Counted from the stretch's first letter, positions 1-13,530 are shown. The stretch is 64,000 nucleotides of DNA from Taenia hydatigena (GCA_036345935.2 JADWOT020000004.1:3462418-3526417), one strand, 5' to 3'. Program-made: numbers and translations. The notes: a model not told the origin generated them from the letters alone.

Positions 1-3000
1 ACCATCGGGTACTACATCCACTTCACGTTACAGAACACACAGAAGGCACCTTATCAGTCGGCAGCCATCGACATTGGGACTAAGATCGGTGGATATGATC
101 CTCAATCACGTTAACTTTTGCATAAGATGAGTCTTGGAACTGGCCTGATTGCCGAGTAAGCTTAACGCGTTTCCTAATGTTACCGGATGGTACCGATTTG
201 GCTACATTGTGCAATTGTGAGGTCGTCATTACTGCTGGCTTCCAACTTGTTGAGAGCTGAGTGAATGCTTGCCACGTCGTGCATACTGCTGCGTAAATTT
301 GCGCAATATCTGATTGTTACTGAGAAGAAACAAGTGGTATGCGCGAATGAATTGAACTAATTGTCAGTAAGGAGCTTTCAACTTGCCGACTAACATGGAT
401 GAATGTGAATAAATTAGTGAGTGGGTGAAAGGAGAGTAAGCAGGCTTGGATTTGCTCTTTCTAAAGTCGGTGCTGTTTGTTCATGCTTCCAAGTGTTCTA
501 TGAACGGGCAAAAGTAAGCATGTGAGCGATGCCACAATTCCTCTCACACACACACACCGAATTGGCCTGTCTCACGACTAGTCAACCTGAGTTGGAATCA
601 TAATCACCTAGATGGATTAGCGAGCTGTCATTACTCGTGATTGCTCTGTGTGTTGTAATGTGAAAGCATTTATATCGTCTATTTCCTAATCAAATCAACA
701 TCAACTAGTGGTATTTAGCTCAGGCACTAAAACTCAATTGTTCGTCATCACTGTCAATTTCATTTGCTTGGTGGACGGAAAATTGTCCTGATGGAGGTCA
801 TGCTCCGCCATTTAGAATTAAGCACTGCTGACTCTTTCGGACGTTTAAGCGCTCAACATTCTTTTCGATTGGGAGAAGTCGATTTCCACTCCCTGTTTTC
901 CTCAGCATATGACGCTATTCCCGTGCTCCAGACAGGCAGGCATGCCACTTTAACTAAGTCAATATAAGTACTGCAGTTCACATCATGTAATGTGGACTGC
1001 TAATCATGTCCTCTGTTTGTAAAGCGAGAATTTGACATGATAAATGACAAATGGGACGGCTTCGATGCATCTAGTGGCCAAAAGTTGGTGCAGCAGCCAG
1101 TGGAAGAGCGATATGGGGTGATAAATGGGAAGAGGAAGGTTGACCTGAGTTAGCAAAAGTATCGGGTCAATTCCACAAGAGTAAACAATTGATGTGAGGC
1201 GAAGTAGACCGTCTCCTGCTCTCTGCAATGCAGCGCAATTTGTGCTGCAAGTGCATGAAAATGGTACTGAGCAAGATGGTGAATGGCATAATTTAGCATG
1301 AAGGACCCAAGTGTGTAATGTTTGCAAAACGGCCCAGTGTCTAGGTCGATATGCTCATGCGCTTTCACAAGCACAGTTTCACTTTGACGACAAAAGTCGC
1401 TGCCATTCTACGAGCCAGCGGTAATTGTTGTGCACACACGCACACACAGGGTTGCATTGCTGAGAGCGATAGAAGTTTGGGTGTGCTCGTAAAGCCACGC
1501 GTGCACGTCGGCTTAGGGGATGGGCTACTTCGCACACATTGTCTACTCTCGTGGACTTCACCCTCCCTGCGATCCGACACTCTTGCCGCCTCGCCACTAA
1601 CGTTCTTCAACACTTCATTGTTGAGTCCTACGTCGGTGTCCTCTCATTCCATCACTCGCTCGTCGTTGTTGTCATGGCAGTGATGATCAGTAGATAGGTC
1701 CCTCAGTAACGTCGATGCGTAAGGCAGTTGAAATTTCAAACGAATGCAAATGCCAATTAGCATTATTGCTGCGTTAAACCATCTCAGTGGTGCCAATGCA
1801 TCCACATTACACTCCAAGTGGTAGTCATTGCAACTAGTTCCAGGATTCCTCAAGTCTGCACCAAGCCCAGCCTAGTCACTTCGAATTATGCTCAGTGTCA
1901 TTTTTATGCGTTTGTCGAAGCACACTTGCAGGGGCAAGTTATGTCAGCCGAGTATTTTGATGATGTGGTAAAGACCTCCTTGCAAGATGATGGATTGCAA
2001 ATCAGGATCCCTACTCGAATAGGCACACCAACTATGAGACAGAATTCAAGGAAGTGTGTAACGTTCTATGGAAAAATTGACCGCACACTGCTAGGCATAG
2101 CAACCACTTCAACGATAAGCAAAGTTTCCGTCCTACGTGTGCATCTACACAAACAGATTACCTAGCAAACTTTAACTCGTTTCTCCGTTTGTGGCACTCT
2201 CAAATCGTGATATAAATAAAGTCAGCGATTGCGCCCGCCTGACCGGTCACATAGTGTTCTAACCTTCTCCCACGCACATTTCGATCCAGTGTCTAATGAT
2301 CAACTATTTCCTATTTTCCCACCTTTGCATCTATCTGCCAAATTTTTAAGCAGTATGAATGTAAGTGTGCAAGCTTTCGTACTATAGACTTGGATTTGGT
2401 GCTCATACCTTACGTATTTTATGCTGGTTGTAAAGATGACATTTCTGTCTCGTGTACTGTCATGTTTTGGAGTCATTTTGCAGAGGCCGCATACGTACAC
2501 GTAGATTGCTGACAGCCGAAACACAAAATAAAATAAGTTAAGTGCAGTTTTATTGAAATAATCCAGACGGGCTAGGCGCGTCTGACCCAAGAATCCCGCT
2601 TCGTTCCCGGTGATAAAAGTTCGAAACGGTTTTGGAGATCGAAATTTAATTGTCAGCCAGCTAGGCATGATGGATAGTGAATGGTGTGGTTAAGTAGGGA
2701 AGCAGCATACTTAGCGCTTGAATGGGTTGAAATCAGTTAACTTTGTTTGATTGGGAATTATGCAAGTTGGACGTGTCACCTCTGTGGGATACAAAGAAGT
2801 CGCAAGCACTGACGAGTTAATGATGTTCAGGGGTGCCCATGATCCCGTTGCAGGATGAGTAATTGTGAGAGAGTCGAAAACATAAGGCATGAAAAAATAT
2901 AGCATTTCTCTCACGTTCACTACAGCTCACTGCAGATTAAGAGGAGGCATGAGCAAACAGGCAGTGCTAGTGGCAACAACTTCGAGAGGAGCAACCTGAC

Positions 3001-3940
3001 CCTGCTTACTTCTCTTTCGTTCACTCACTCACTTCACCTTCACCCACGTGGAACATGTTTTAAAAATCCCTCACCTGACAATGTGATGTAGTGCAACAGG
3101 AACAGCTAAAGCCCAAAAGTCCAAAATGCAACAGGAGACCACTGTTGAACTCCCAAAGCTATTACTGTCGCTTTATGTTAGGTATGTTAATTTACATTTG
3201 AGTAGTAAATGCTCAATTGGCCTTTGGTGAATTGAAGTATCTTAGATTCTTCTTTAGCACTCCGATTTAAATCACGTCCACTCACTCCTATCTGCCGTTG
3301 ATAAGAATAACTGTATTTGAGTCCTCTGCTTTTGTTATTCGGAAGTGAGCTTAATAGGGTCAACGATTATGCATATCAACTTTGGTTACAGCAATTATCT
3401 ATATGAAAATCGGATAATAAGTCAGAGAGCAACTGGAACTTTTCAAGCTGTGTTCTTTAACACAACCACGGCAACCGACGGCCTTAGCGCATCATAAATG
3501 GTTGCACCGACAGCAACATCTATTGGCATCCTGGAAACTGGGACTGTGACGACTTGACACCTCATCCATCCATCGCATTGCTCAATCCAGCACTGTTTGA
3601 GAGATGGGCTGCTAGGGTTGTATTCTCCAACGACGAAGGCTTCCCTCAGCCTAATAAATCACAAGAAAAAGACCTTACTTGGTTCTGACCACTTTGATGG
3701 GCTAAGACATCTATACGACCTACTAATCAAGATCGACTGGGCTCGGGTGCATTACGCTGCCGCGTCCCTGAACATTCAACAGCCGTTGCTAAAAACCGTG
3801 CCCCTTCTCATAAATTTTCCAAGTTATGCTTATCCTCTTGATAATGGCTGCAAAAGAATCTGAGGTTACAATAGCCATAAATGCGCAAACGTAGCCAACG
3901 CTCTTAAAAGGCTATTACCTCGCTTAAATGCGCTTAAAGG
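1..3940. other. No recognisable gene
   Basis: I see no reading frame here that I can support as a gene. Open stretches are at most about 120 codons, overlap on both strands and resemble no family I know. There is a short CA run near 542-558 and a CA/CG-rich stretch near 1433-1448. This could be intergenic DNA or a long intron; sequence alone does not separate these. Confidence 0.5.
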
Positions 3941-3944
3941 ACCA

Positions 3945-4140
3945 TTAATAATGCACGTGGTACCTGTGGACATAGAATGCCCGTGTAGAGGACGAGGGGA
4001 ATGGGGAAGAATGCGAAGAAGCAGCACAGGCAGCAGCATTGGAATCACCACCATATTCATTGGTGGTGGTACGAGTTGATGACATCTTTGCGTGTGGGAG
4101 GGCGGGAAAATCCTCATCCATGCAGAACATCGCATTCGTC
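3945..4140 (-). pseudogene. CNOT2-like fragment with DEDFPALP motif
   Basis: The reverse strand reads about 60 residues beginning with MDEDFPALP, followed by a Ser/Thr/Ala-rich stretch (GGDSNAAACAASSHSS). CNOT2, the NOT2 subunit of the CCR4-NOT deadenylase complex, carries an NEDFPALP motif in its Ser-rich middle part, roughly 80 residues before the NOT-box region. The nucleotide sequence also aligns with the fragments at 16845-17130 and 31415-31725, where the same Ser/Ala-rich segment is read on the plus strand. The frame stops at about 3945 with no NOT domain downstream, so this is a fragment. A single exon of a distant gene is possible but less likely, given the broken relatives nearby. 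Confidence 0.55.
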
Positions 4141-4204
4141 TGTTTATTGATTATGGAGAATGGATGTGACCAAATGCATTTCGCGTGCAGAAGAAATCAG
4201 ATGC

Positions 4205-4620
4205 AATAATGCAACTTACAGCGCTTTCTCTGACATCTTTTGGCTGCGTGTGGTGGGCGAATTAAGAATAGGAGGGAAAGGAGGGGGAGGATGAGGGGGA
4301 GGTGGAGGAGGAGCAGACGAACCCCACTTCCGTCAGTTGTCGCTGCGACGAGGGGAATGAGCACAGCGAAGCTCACTCCCTTTTGTATGTGCGTGAGTCG
4401 CCAGTTTGACCTCATGCGCTGATCTCCACTCTGATTGCTATTCATTGTTTGACGCGTCGCCTTACGACAATCCCACACACATGGTTGGGAGTAGAGGCGG
4501 AGTGGTTGGAAAGGCGCAAGTACAAATGGCACCGTTGCTTTCATTAATGAGAGATCAGTAAAGACGCATGTGATACTGCTAGTAAAGATGAAGCGGGCGA
4601 TGTGATTGATTTGGATTTGT
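4205..4620 (+). repeat. Dispersed repeat R1, divergent copy
   Basis: About 400 bp related to segments at 5255-5570, 13715-14040, 21750-22110 and, inverted, 62255-62610. Shared landmarks are TGCAACTTA near the start, a GTCAGTTGTCGMTGCGA-like core, GAGTCGCCAGTTTGACCTC, and a TTTGATGCGTCGCC-like block followed by a CAATCACAC-like block. This copy has a purine-rich insert at 4265-4315. No coding capacity is recognised. Confidence 0.6.
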
Positions 4621-6147
4621 TTTGTGAAGTAGATGCAGATATGCAAGCATCGGAATGTCTGCAGGTGGTTTATGCTAACGGTGGTATTGAGTGAGAGTGG
4701 ACTTGGATCCTCGAATTTCTATTGCTCTTTACCCTAACTTCCTTGTGGTACATCATTCATCGTGCTTTTGCCAGAATTTCCAAATGCGTAATGATAGATG
4801 CAATCGAATCAACTCGGATTCCTATGCACATGAATTGCTTTACTAGTGTTCAGAATTCAAATTAGCAGTGACGGTAGTAGCACTGGTAGTTAGTCTAAGG
4901 TAACCACGTTTGCGTGTTTGTCTTTGCTAGTCCAACAATCCATGCTCGTATTTGCTAACATTTTAGAAATGCGAATCCGAATGTTCTAATTAGGATTATG
5001 CTTCGCTGACGGTTGAGGTGGAAGGGATAATCTATCCTACGTGCTAATTTGTCAGTGGGTTTGGTGTAGTGGTCATTCCCATGACCCCATTCCGGATGAA
5101 AGCATTCAGTCATGCAGTCAAAACGCGCTGGCTCTCTCATTTGCTATTATGGATAAATGCGATCTGCATTTCTACCGACTGAGGGTGAGGGCAGATAATG
5201 AGGCGGGCGGACACGCAGGCATGCAGGCAGGCAGGTGAATAAGAAACAAACGAGGTGCAGACGGACAGCGGGTCTGCCAGCTGTCGATGCGATGAAAAAA
5301 CAGCACGACGAAGATCACCACCCTTTGTATGCGTGTGAGTCACCAGTTTAAACTCAAGTACGAAGGGTCACCCACATGTGCGTGTGTGTTTAGGTGTTAT
5401 CAACGCTAATCTTGATTTCCTCTGTGATTCGAGGTTTGATTCGTCGCCTAACCACAATCACACGGGTGGCTAGTGGCAGAAAAGCAGAAGCACAAACGAC
5501 ATTTCATCTGTATTAGATCGGCGTAGGCAGCTGTGACGGCGCTAATGAAGATGAAATGATTTTCGTTGTAAATCACGATTTTATTTTACAAAACACAAAT
5601 AACCGTACCCTCATTGGATTGTCTGCGCATTGTTCGCAGTGATGCCAACTGTGTGTCAGAGCGGTTAATAAGGAAGTTAAAGTTAAAGATTGCTTCAGCT
5701 GAGGTTTGGGTAATGCCAATTTTAATTCGGCAATCATTGAACTTTGCAGAGAGTTTTAACTGGATTGGGCTCCTCCCATAGCAAGGCTTGTCGGAGTTGG
5801 GAGCAAATTTTTGTGGCTAGAAACAAATTATCCTGTCCGAATGGCATTTGGCTTGAGTGAATGCATTAGCTTCTATCTGGTCTGTGTCTATCCTGAAGGA
5901 GAAAATACCTTTGTGTGTGCAACGTTCATCAGAAATAAACTAGTGGATTTTGTGCTTTCCTTATAAGCCTTATGCAGTGAAGCGTCTACAGCACAACGGG
6001 CGCTCATTATCTGAGTGAAGGTGTGCAGTTACGTTGCTTCCGCTGTTTTACGTTCGATTGACTGAGACTTTCAGTCCACTCTGGGCTACTCTTTGGCGAT
6101 CAACCCTAGGTGACACCTTTCGTTGGCATTTAAGCTCTGACGGTGTG

Positions 6148-6480
6148 TCAAACAGCGCTGCTTGGTGGAGGCATCAACAAATTAATGATGATTAGTGAAG
6201 TGACTGCATGCAAAGAGTGGAAATGCATTGCATGATTCTTGCTACAGAGCACGAAATCACTACTTATTACCCGAATGGAGGCTGGATGAGCATGCCTAAA
6301 CAGACCAGGCATTTCCAACTGGCAGTCATTCCTGCCCTTGCTAACAGTATTGTCCTTTCCTATCATAATATGGTTCCTCATCAAATTAGTACACGGGTAC
6401 CAACAAGCAGAGCGTCCTCCTGATCTCGTTGGCTCATGATTGAGGTATTTCGTACGATTTTGGACATTATCGTCTCCCAC
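6148..6480 (-). other. 110-codon open frame kept in both duplicate copies
   Basis: A 110-codon frame, starting MGDDNVQNRTK and ending LLMPPPSSAV, has a same-length counterpart with the same ends at 22709-23041. Most residues are shared and neither copy has a stop. I recognise no domain. The opposite strand is open in copy A but broken in copy B, which mildly favours the minus strand. With roughly 10-15% divergence, a 110-codon frame can survive by chance, so this is only a candidate small gene or exon. Confidence 0.2.
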
Positions 6481-7126
6481 AATGTCTTTTCAAACTGTAC
6501 TGTTAGACTCTTTGGCCCTGTAACTGGACATTTGAAGAGAAACTGTACAGGAGGACTAACGCACGTAAAGGTAATAGATCGAACAACAAAGAACTGTGTG
6601 GTACGCACCTGCTAAATGCACAGTAAGACATGTTTTGACGTGAGAGACATGTAGTGAGAAGTCCCATCACAGAGTTTAGTACGCCAAATGAGGCAACAAC
6701 TTGTACCTCATAGCAAACGTCGCCATTCGTAACAGCGAAATGAGTGCCCCTAATTTCAGTTAATGGGTCAATTCATCCCAATTTAGTTGCTGCTCCTTGA
6801 CATATTGAGAGGAATTTAACTTATTCAGCTTCACTCATTTACAAGACCCGTCTACATTTGAGCTCTATCGATAGATCAAACAGCGCTGCTTGACCAAGGC
6901 ATCAGGTAATACCGAAACGCTAATTAGAACTGAACAAAGCCAGTTTTAATTCAGGAATAAAGACTTGCAGCTAATTGGACCTATATGAAACACTAAGCAG
7001 ACACGCTACGTGGAACGCATTGTCAATAGACGAAGAAGAAACGATGTGATGAATCGATTCCATTATTTGGCGTGCATGGAATAAGCAGTTGACAGACATT
7101 AACTATGTAACTATTCACCTAAACAA

Positions 7127-7360
7127 ATTGACGGAGAGTGGCTCATTTACATTTATCACATTAAAGCGGTTAAGTTTAAGAACCACCAAGAGACTAGAGG
7201 CTTGCTTGGCTTTGGAATTGGTGGACTAGCAGGATTTGGTGATCGTGTGCATGGACAAAACCTAATATACGGGAATCAGCAAATTAAAATAACAAGTCAA
7301 TTGTATTCGGTACTGGTTCGAGCCCTAATACTTAATTGTGGGAGAACCATCATGCCATAG
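7127..7360 (+). other. Short conserved open frame, copy A
   Basis: The plus strand reads YHIKAVKFKNHQETRG followed by GLLGFGIGGLAGFGDRVHG. The same residues are kept in copy B at 23697-23900. Several A/B differences in the conserved core are silent (AAG/AAA, GGA/GGG, TCG/TCA), while the tail differs in sequence. No start codon or splice borders are clear. It may be a relic exon of the duplicated unit. I do not recognise the family. Confidence 0.25.
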
Positions 7361-8683
7361 TTCAAGCATCACCTTTCCAACGTCTTCAATGAGTGCGTTG
7401 ACTTTATAAGGTCTCCATTTCGAAATAGGGTGGCCTGTTAAGTGAAATTCTCGAATTCCGTTTAGTCGAAGTAGCAGCGAGTTAGGTTATTCCAGAATCC
7501 GGTGTTAGGCTTGTGCTATCCAGGCACTGTAGATGGACATATTCACTGCAAATAAGCATAATCGTTGCTATGAAACTCATCCAAAAGCGTCGCAAGATGC
7601 AGGAGTCAAGGGCATTTGTGATGCATCCTATCAGTCAAGGCGGATTCTGCCACAAAATTTAAGATAATCGTCTTAACACACAGTGCGGAAGAGTTGACTT
7701 ACTTGATTTATCCAATAGTGTTTAATACACTCTTGACAAACGCAGAGACAGGTGCGTTGGGAAGTCAAGGGCAGTATAACGCTAAGTCCAGGTACAGCTA
7801 TTCAAACGTCGAGCATAATTTGGGGTTAGTATGTAAAATTCCCAGAATAGAAGGCATATAAAGACACTTTTAGGACGCAGAAATCTAGTACAATGGGTCT
7901 GTAGCTAAAGTCAATGAGATGTGGTATAAAATTCAAAAGAAATCGAAAATATATGAACTCAATAGCAATAAACAACTCAAGCAAGAAGAAGATCCCTTGG
8001 TTAAAGGCATTCATGTCGTCATCGTCCTTGTCTCACTCATTGAATGTACGTTTTGCATCATGCATTAAAAACTCTAAGTTCGGAGCGCATTCCGAAGTCA
8101 GGCAGGCATTTAGAATTTGCTTCGAAAACGTTGTTTCATGTGTTGCGAAGATAGGTTTAATAAGTCCCAAACGTTTAACCAGTTATGATGGCGCCATATA
8201 CGGATGAGCTTTCCTTGATGGTGCTAAATTAAACCAAGGAGCAACTTGTGATTTAACTACCATTCAACAACACCAATGAACTTGATGCCATAATAAAGAA
8301 AACCACAGCCAGTGTATTGGCGTTAGCCTTACATTCCGAATGCACAAAGACAAATTCTTGGCTATGTGGAACGAAGTGCGCACCTAAATCGCGATGGGTG
8401 TGGACTGAGGTATAGTAATGAAAAGTAAGTTTAAGCCGAAATGCTTGGTGAAAGGTTACGCACCCAACACATTCCTTAATTGATAGCGGCAGCGACAGCG
8501 GATGTAGCGACAACCATGGCTAAATTAATTCGACCATTCATTTCCCATCTCTCTCCTCTACTTACTTCTTTGTTAGCAATTCTTTGTTTATGCTTGCAAT
8601 CTTGAATGCTTCATCGGATTGCGCATCCAGAATGTGCATTCATGAAAACGTTAACACAAAAAGGAGCTGAAACCCGACATTTA

Positions 8684-10886
8684 ATGGCAACCAACTGCAG
8701 GCGAAATCTATTTTCAGCAATGGTTCAGCAAGGTGCCTGTAAGGGAAATGACTCAATGCGTAGCACCTTCCACTGATAGAATACGCCCTGCTTAGCAGTT
8801 GTGAGCTGACTACACCTGCCCTCGGGACCTTTAGGCGCCGTCCACCCCACAGTTTGATCTCACAAACTATCTGCCAATGTCAGGCGACTGAAGCAGAACA
8901 AGGTCTCCGGTTCTGGTTCCATTTTAGAGTACTGGTCACATAAATCATTATCAGAGTAGAAGTGCTCGAGTGGATAGACCATCTACCTATCATCGTATAG
9001 AAAAGTAGAGCAGGTGCTTCTGAAGACCTCTACTTTTAATGAATATTATAGGATGCGATGGCTAGTCCCTTAGATCCCATTCATCTGCCGCCAAGGCAAT
9101 GCACTTCCTCGTCAATTGTGCTCTCATTTAAAGGCATTGAAGGTGAACAGAAACCATTTCGAAAGTCACCAACCTTCGTCACGGTTCCCTTTGTGAGCAA
9201 ATACAGCACAGTTGTCCCAAAAAGCCCCTAATAATTTTGAAGTTATTTTGCCTCATAAGGGAGAAGGGTACACCCCACAGTACGGTCAAAGACACAAAAG
9301 TGTGCCTGAAATGAATGTGCTCATACAGATGCGGCCAATGGCCCTCCTTCCATTGCAGTAAAATCGGATTCAAAATGGTTGCTTTTATGTTCCTCGTGAG
9401 GGGTAAATTAGTGAGTCTTAGGGAAGGAAGTTGGACCCATTCCGCCTCAACAGCAAATTGACTATCAGAAACAGCGCTCTCCAACATGTCAGAAGGGATG
9501 AACTTCTACGCATGCCATATCAGCCATCATTAAGAACACTCCTCCATCTAAATTTTTCATCTGTGCCGCAGTAAGTGTAAAAATTGCATATTTTTATATT
9601 TACGGACAAAGAAATACGTCAAAAATAGTTCCTTTTTAAGCGCAGAATAATTTTGCCGTTCATTAATAATATTTTTTCACTAAACTACGCATCACTCGAC
9701 TTCCTAACCAATGTAAAAGAAACCCATCTCAACTAGGCTAAGGTTTCACTTCTCCAGCTACGATGACTTATGTTCATTTGCATTTGCATTACAAGTTGTG
9801 CTTTTTAAATGTAGCCTTTTACTACAAGTAATTAGTAACTGCTACAGCTGTCGCCACTTTGTTAAGTCCTCAACCAAATCATCCATTTGCTACACCACTA
9901 CCACCTCAAGATCATTTGGCATTCACTCACCTTTCTCACATTCTCCGCCTTGTTTGGTGCACTTCAACAACCAAATGCGTGGTCGACTCCATCATCGCTG
10001 CCACCATCGCTGATGTAGATATCTGCACTGGTTGCCCAACCATTGCAACCAATTTAGAGTGGCATGCGAATCGGTGTCCCTTGATCATTCAAAACATTGT
10101 AAGCACTGCTAGTTTATCCTCTTTATGTGCTGCCCTACGACCACAATTTATGATTTGTATGAAACACTCTGGCGTCACCTTGCCGCGTCTGACAGTTTCT
10201 CCTACACTCAACAAAGGCTCTGACCCTTGACAACATCAGATCAGCAACCGAACCACACAACGCTGGCTGCAGCTACGTAGGCAGTGGTATCGCCTGATAA
10301 GTCGTTTAATGGAAATGGAAAGGAGGACAGTCAGTTGGTGGCTACTGTAGCCTCCCGCACTACCGTTTACGGTTCTGTCTTAGCCCACTGTCATCATAAA
10401 ATAGACCTACACACTGATCTACACAACCTTACTGCCCTTTGCATCGACCCATTCATTATACCATCCACCCTCCCATGTCATTGAAGTGCAGTCGATTTGT
10501 TGATTAGGCTCATCTCTTGCTCTCTGTTATACTCCACTTATTTGCACGTCACCATGTTCCAAGGTCTTCTTCTATGCGTACAACATCATCAGCTCCCCTG
10601 TGTTTCATAGCAACAACATACAGACGCGATTTTATTTTGCTAGGGTTGTAGCGCACGAGTGATCCGTGGGCGTCAAAGCTTTGGCATGGAAGCACAATTG
10701 GGATCGACCTAACCCTTTTATCCATGCGACCTCTTCAGCACTTTATTGGAAAATCTAGGAACAAATACACATTCATCTTACTTAATCCATGGGCGCTGGC
10801 TTCGTTTTACTTTTTTTAATAATGCTTCTTGGTGGCTTCTCCTACTATTACACCGTGTCATTTGGCTTCGCCCATGTCAAACGTAT
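8684..10886. other. 2.2-kb block in copy A, missing from copy B
   Basis: Copy B jumps from GACATTTCATG (near 25262) to TGTCCCCTTCTTAATCG (near 25288). In copy A the matching points are about 8684 and 10887, with 2.2 kb between. I see no transposase, reverse transcriptase, terminal repeat or clear target-site duplication, so insertion in A and deletion in B are both open. 9860-10230 has a weak plus-strand open frame of no recognisable kind. No gene is supported. Confidence 0.6.
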
Positions 10887-12249
10887 ATAATGTGTCCCCT
10901 TCCTAATCGCTTTGTTCAACAAAACTGGAAGACACGACGGCCTGAAGCTCTACCCTGTGTACATTGTGCCACGTCACCTGTTCTGCTTCACTCAAGCATG
11001 TCATCGGTTATTTCCCCCACTCCCTAAATCCACATCTCCATTTTACGGATGTCTGCTTATTTGCATATCGTCGAGCACACGGGGAATGCATTTATGCATA
11101 CATGTGTGTCTGATTTCATTCCAGCGTGGTTCTCTTATGGCGTTACACGGGCATCCAATGGTCTTGGAAGGGCAATTGAGGTGGGTGTTTTCGGTGTCTT
11201 TCGGTCGATTTGATTGCTTAGGCTTAGCATTTCGTTCGTTAGTATCGGCTGTGAGTGCTGTGCCTTTGCATGAGAAAATTTCGTAGTGCTTCTAAGGGGA
11301 AGGTGCTAGGGACAAAGACTTAAAAGCAAGTGATAGTAAAGCAACAGGGTAGGATGTTTTGTAGGGGGAGACCAAACGTGCCAACTGAAGGCGGTTCTAA
11401 AACCGTCTGTGCCTTATAACGAAATAATGTTTGAGTTGATTGAGTCGGTATTAGTCGAGAATGATGAATGTGAACTTGCCATTTTTCATTATCATCTACA
11501 GCATTGTCACGCTATAACTTATCTGGATGTTAAAAATATCTACGCCAAATCAATTTGTAGGAATCTTGGCCTTGACGTAATTTACCGATCGGCTTAATCG
11601 TGTCATTTAATGCCTTACCGACTTGTGCAGGTTCTTACAACGATGCCATGAGTAAAACATGCTGTACCGCCAATGCTGTTCTTAGTTGACAATGAAAACG
11701 GCGTCTTCCATTTGTTGCAATATCCCTATCTAAATCAATGTGATGTCGGTATTTACTAAACTTACTAGCCAAACTGCCTGTCCTTGGCGACTAAAAAATT
11801 AGCTTGCAGTGACATTGTAGGCGTCAAATACGGTGGAATTGGAGTTCAAGTAGGTAACAATGTCACCTTTTTTGTTAATACCTGCCCCATTAGCGATTGC
11901 ATTATCCTGCAAACGACACTTCATCTATTCTTCGAATATCATATTATTTATGACAATCCGCCGAATGATGCTAAGTGGGCTTTACCAAGCTACTATAAAA
12001 TATATTGGATTTTCACAATGGACCTTAGAATGCATCCACTGATAATGCTAAGAAAGAACGCGATGTGCACAGCATTGCGCACCGGCAGTGTGCTGATTGG
12101 CAGTGCATTCATTGTGCGAATACTACGAGCATAAACTTTGCTAGCAATTTTGGTGGACGCATTCTACGTTGGGTAACTAATAGCAATAAGCATATGAACC
12201 CATTCCATGAAGTATCTTCGGCAGTGCAGTTACTGAATAAGCATGGAGC

Positions 12250-12280
12250 ATATATATATATACATATATATATATATGTA
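12250..12280. repeat. (TA)n microsatellite
   Basis: Alternating TA with one C interruption. The matching site in copy B (26706-26712) has no TA run, and the inverted copy (63361-63377) has only a short one, so it expanded after the copies separated. Confidence 0.9.
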
Positions 12281-12786
12281 AGAGAGCAAAGCGGGACACC
12301 TCCTCTAACTCTATGCTGTTTAGATACTTGTTGCGAATTCCACTCGAAAGGAAAACAATTAATGCCTTCTTGGCTTTTCTAAAATTCAAACAATTTAGTG
12401 TGTTATGTCAAAATCTTACTCATGGCCTGACGTTAGAGCACCGTAGCTCAATTCAAAGTGAGTCGAAATTCACTAGAGGCTGCAACTTGTTCGTATAAAG
12501 GAGCATCTAGTTAGGTTTAGAAAAATAAGGTCATGGGAAACATTGGATTGCCTATTTAATATAATGATTGGGTAGGTCAAGCGGTGTATCATTCATATAG
12601 TTCCAGTGGGTGATAAGTGCAGACACGATGACGGCTATCAACATTGGTGAGTAATGCAAGCAACTATATTTGATGAGATGCTCTGCGCGGTAGGGCATCA
12701 CTAAGCTTCATTGGTTACGAGACTGTTGGGTAGCGAACGCTACGTATTTTAAAATTTTCATTGATGCATTTAAGTCTCATGCACGT

Positions 12787-13400
12787 GTACTGCTAAAGCA
12801 TGACATTTACGACTATTCGAGCGATATGTGCTGATGCAGTCTCTTTTACCAAACCTTGTTGCAAAATAAAATGAGACCCTCCTGGATGCAAAAGAATGAT
12901 TGTGAAGTCCGTTTCCTTTTCTCTTTGATTCGCTTGAAACTAATGTGCTATACCATTTCATAGAATAATTTTAATCGGCCCAGGTATCTTTAAATCTCAC
13001 CTCTCTGTTTTGCAAGTAGCTATTGCTAAGTTTGTCAGCATGCAGGTAAGCGACTGCGAGCCCAGAATGAATCTCATGAAGCTGAGATAATGTGCCGACC
13101 ATACTGTTGATTATTCGACTACGGAAAGAATTGATGGGTGAATAGATGCAAAGGCGCTCAAGGGGATGGTGTGAGGGGAGCCTATTGACATTCAATAGGT
13201 GTTGCGACACTTTGCCGTCAGCAATCATAATGCTCACTTATAATGAGATGAAAATAGGATTGCGTTATGCAAGTTCCTCCAATAGATGTGCATCTAGGCT
13301 GCTTACTTAAATTGGGCCATGCTTCGCAGAGAACTTGTTGCATGTCATTTGGCCTTAAGCTTTACCCTACGAACACTGCATGGCATCACCTACTCTGCTC
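12787..13400. other. 0.6-kb segment absent from the inverted copy
   Basis: Aligned with the inverted copy (62880-62920), sequence up to about 12786 and from about 13400 is joined directly there. The block holds no gene I can support. Its right part (13268-13345) resembles 13537-13610 (both have AAGTTCCT-CAATRGRTGYGCATCTAG), which suggests a local duplication made or enlarged it. Confidence 0.5.
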
Positions 13401-13530
13401 CACTCAAGCATGCCATTGTTTATTTATTTCCTTCTTCGAGCCCGTGTCTCATTTTTAAGGATGCCTGTTTATTTGCATATCGTCGAACACAAGGGGATGC
13501 ATTTGTGTACGGGGCTAAATGCTACCTTGC
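13355..13530 (+). repeat. Dispersed repeat R2
   Basis: Contains CACTCAAGCATGCCAT and then a well conserved block around TTATTTGCATATCGTCGA with GGGGCTAAATGCTACCTTGC. Relatives lie at 10925-11090, 25330-25485 and, inverted, 62765-62895; weaker ones lie near 14770 and 29300-29440. The octamer-like ATTTGCAT sits inside the conserved block, but nothing shows it is functional here. Confidence 0.65.

Larger units (their letters stand above)
4908..12600 (+). repeat. Segmental duplication unit 1, copy A
   Basis: This stretch aligns in order and orientation with 19229-27010 (copy B). Landmarks shared almost exactly include the block at 5057-5110 against 19377-19430, the block at 5821-5950 against 22380-22510, and 7170-7260 against 23730-23820. 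Copy A lacks about 2.2 kb present in B (B 19580-21805, joined in A at 5241-5247) and has about 2.2 kb absent from B (8684-10886). Its last kilobase is also found inverted at the window end. It carries no intact gene that I can recognise. Confidence 0.85.
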
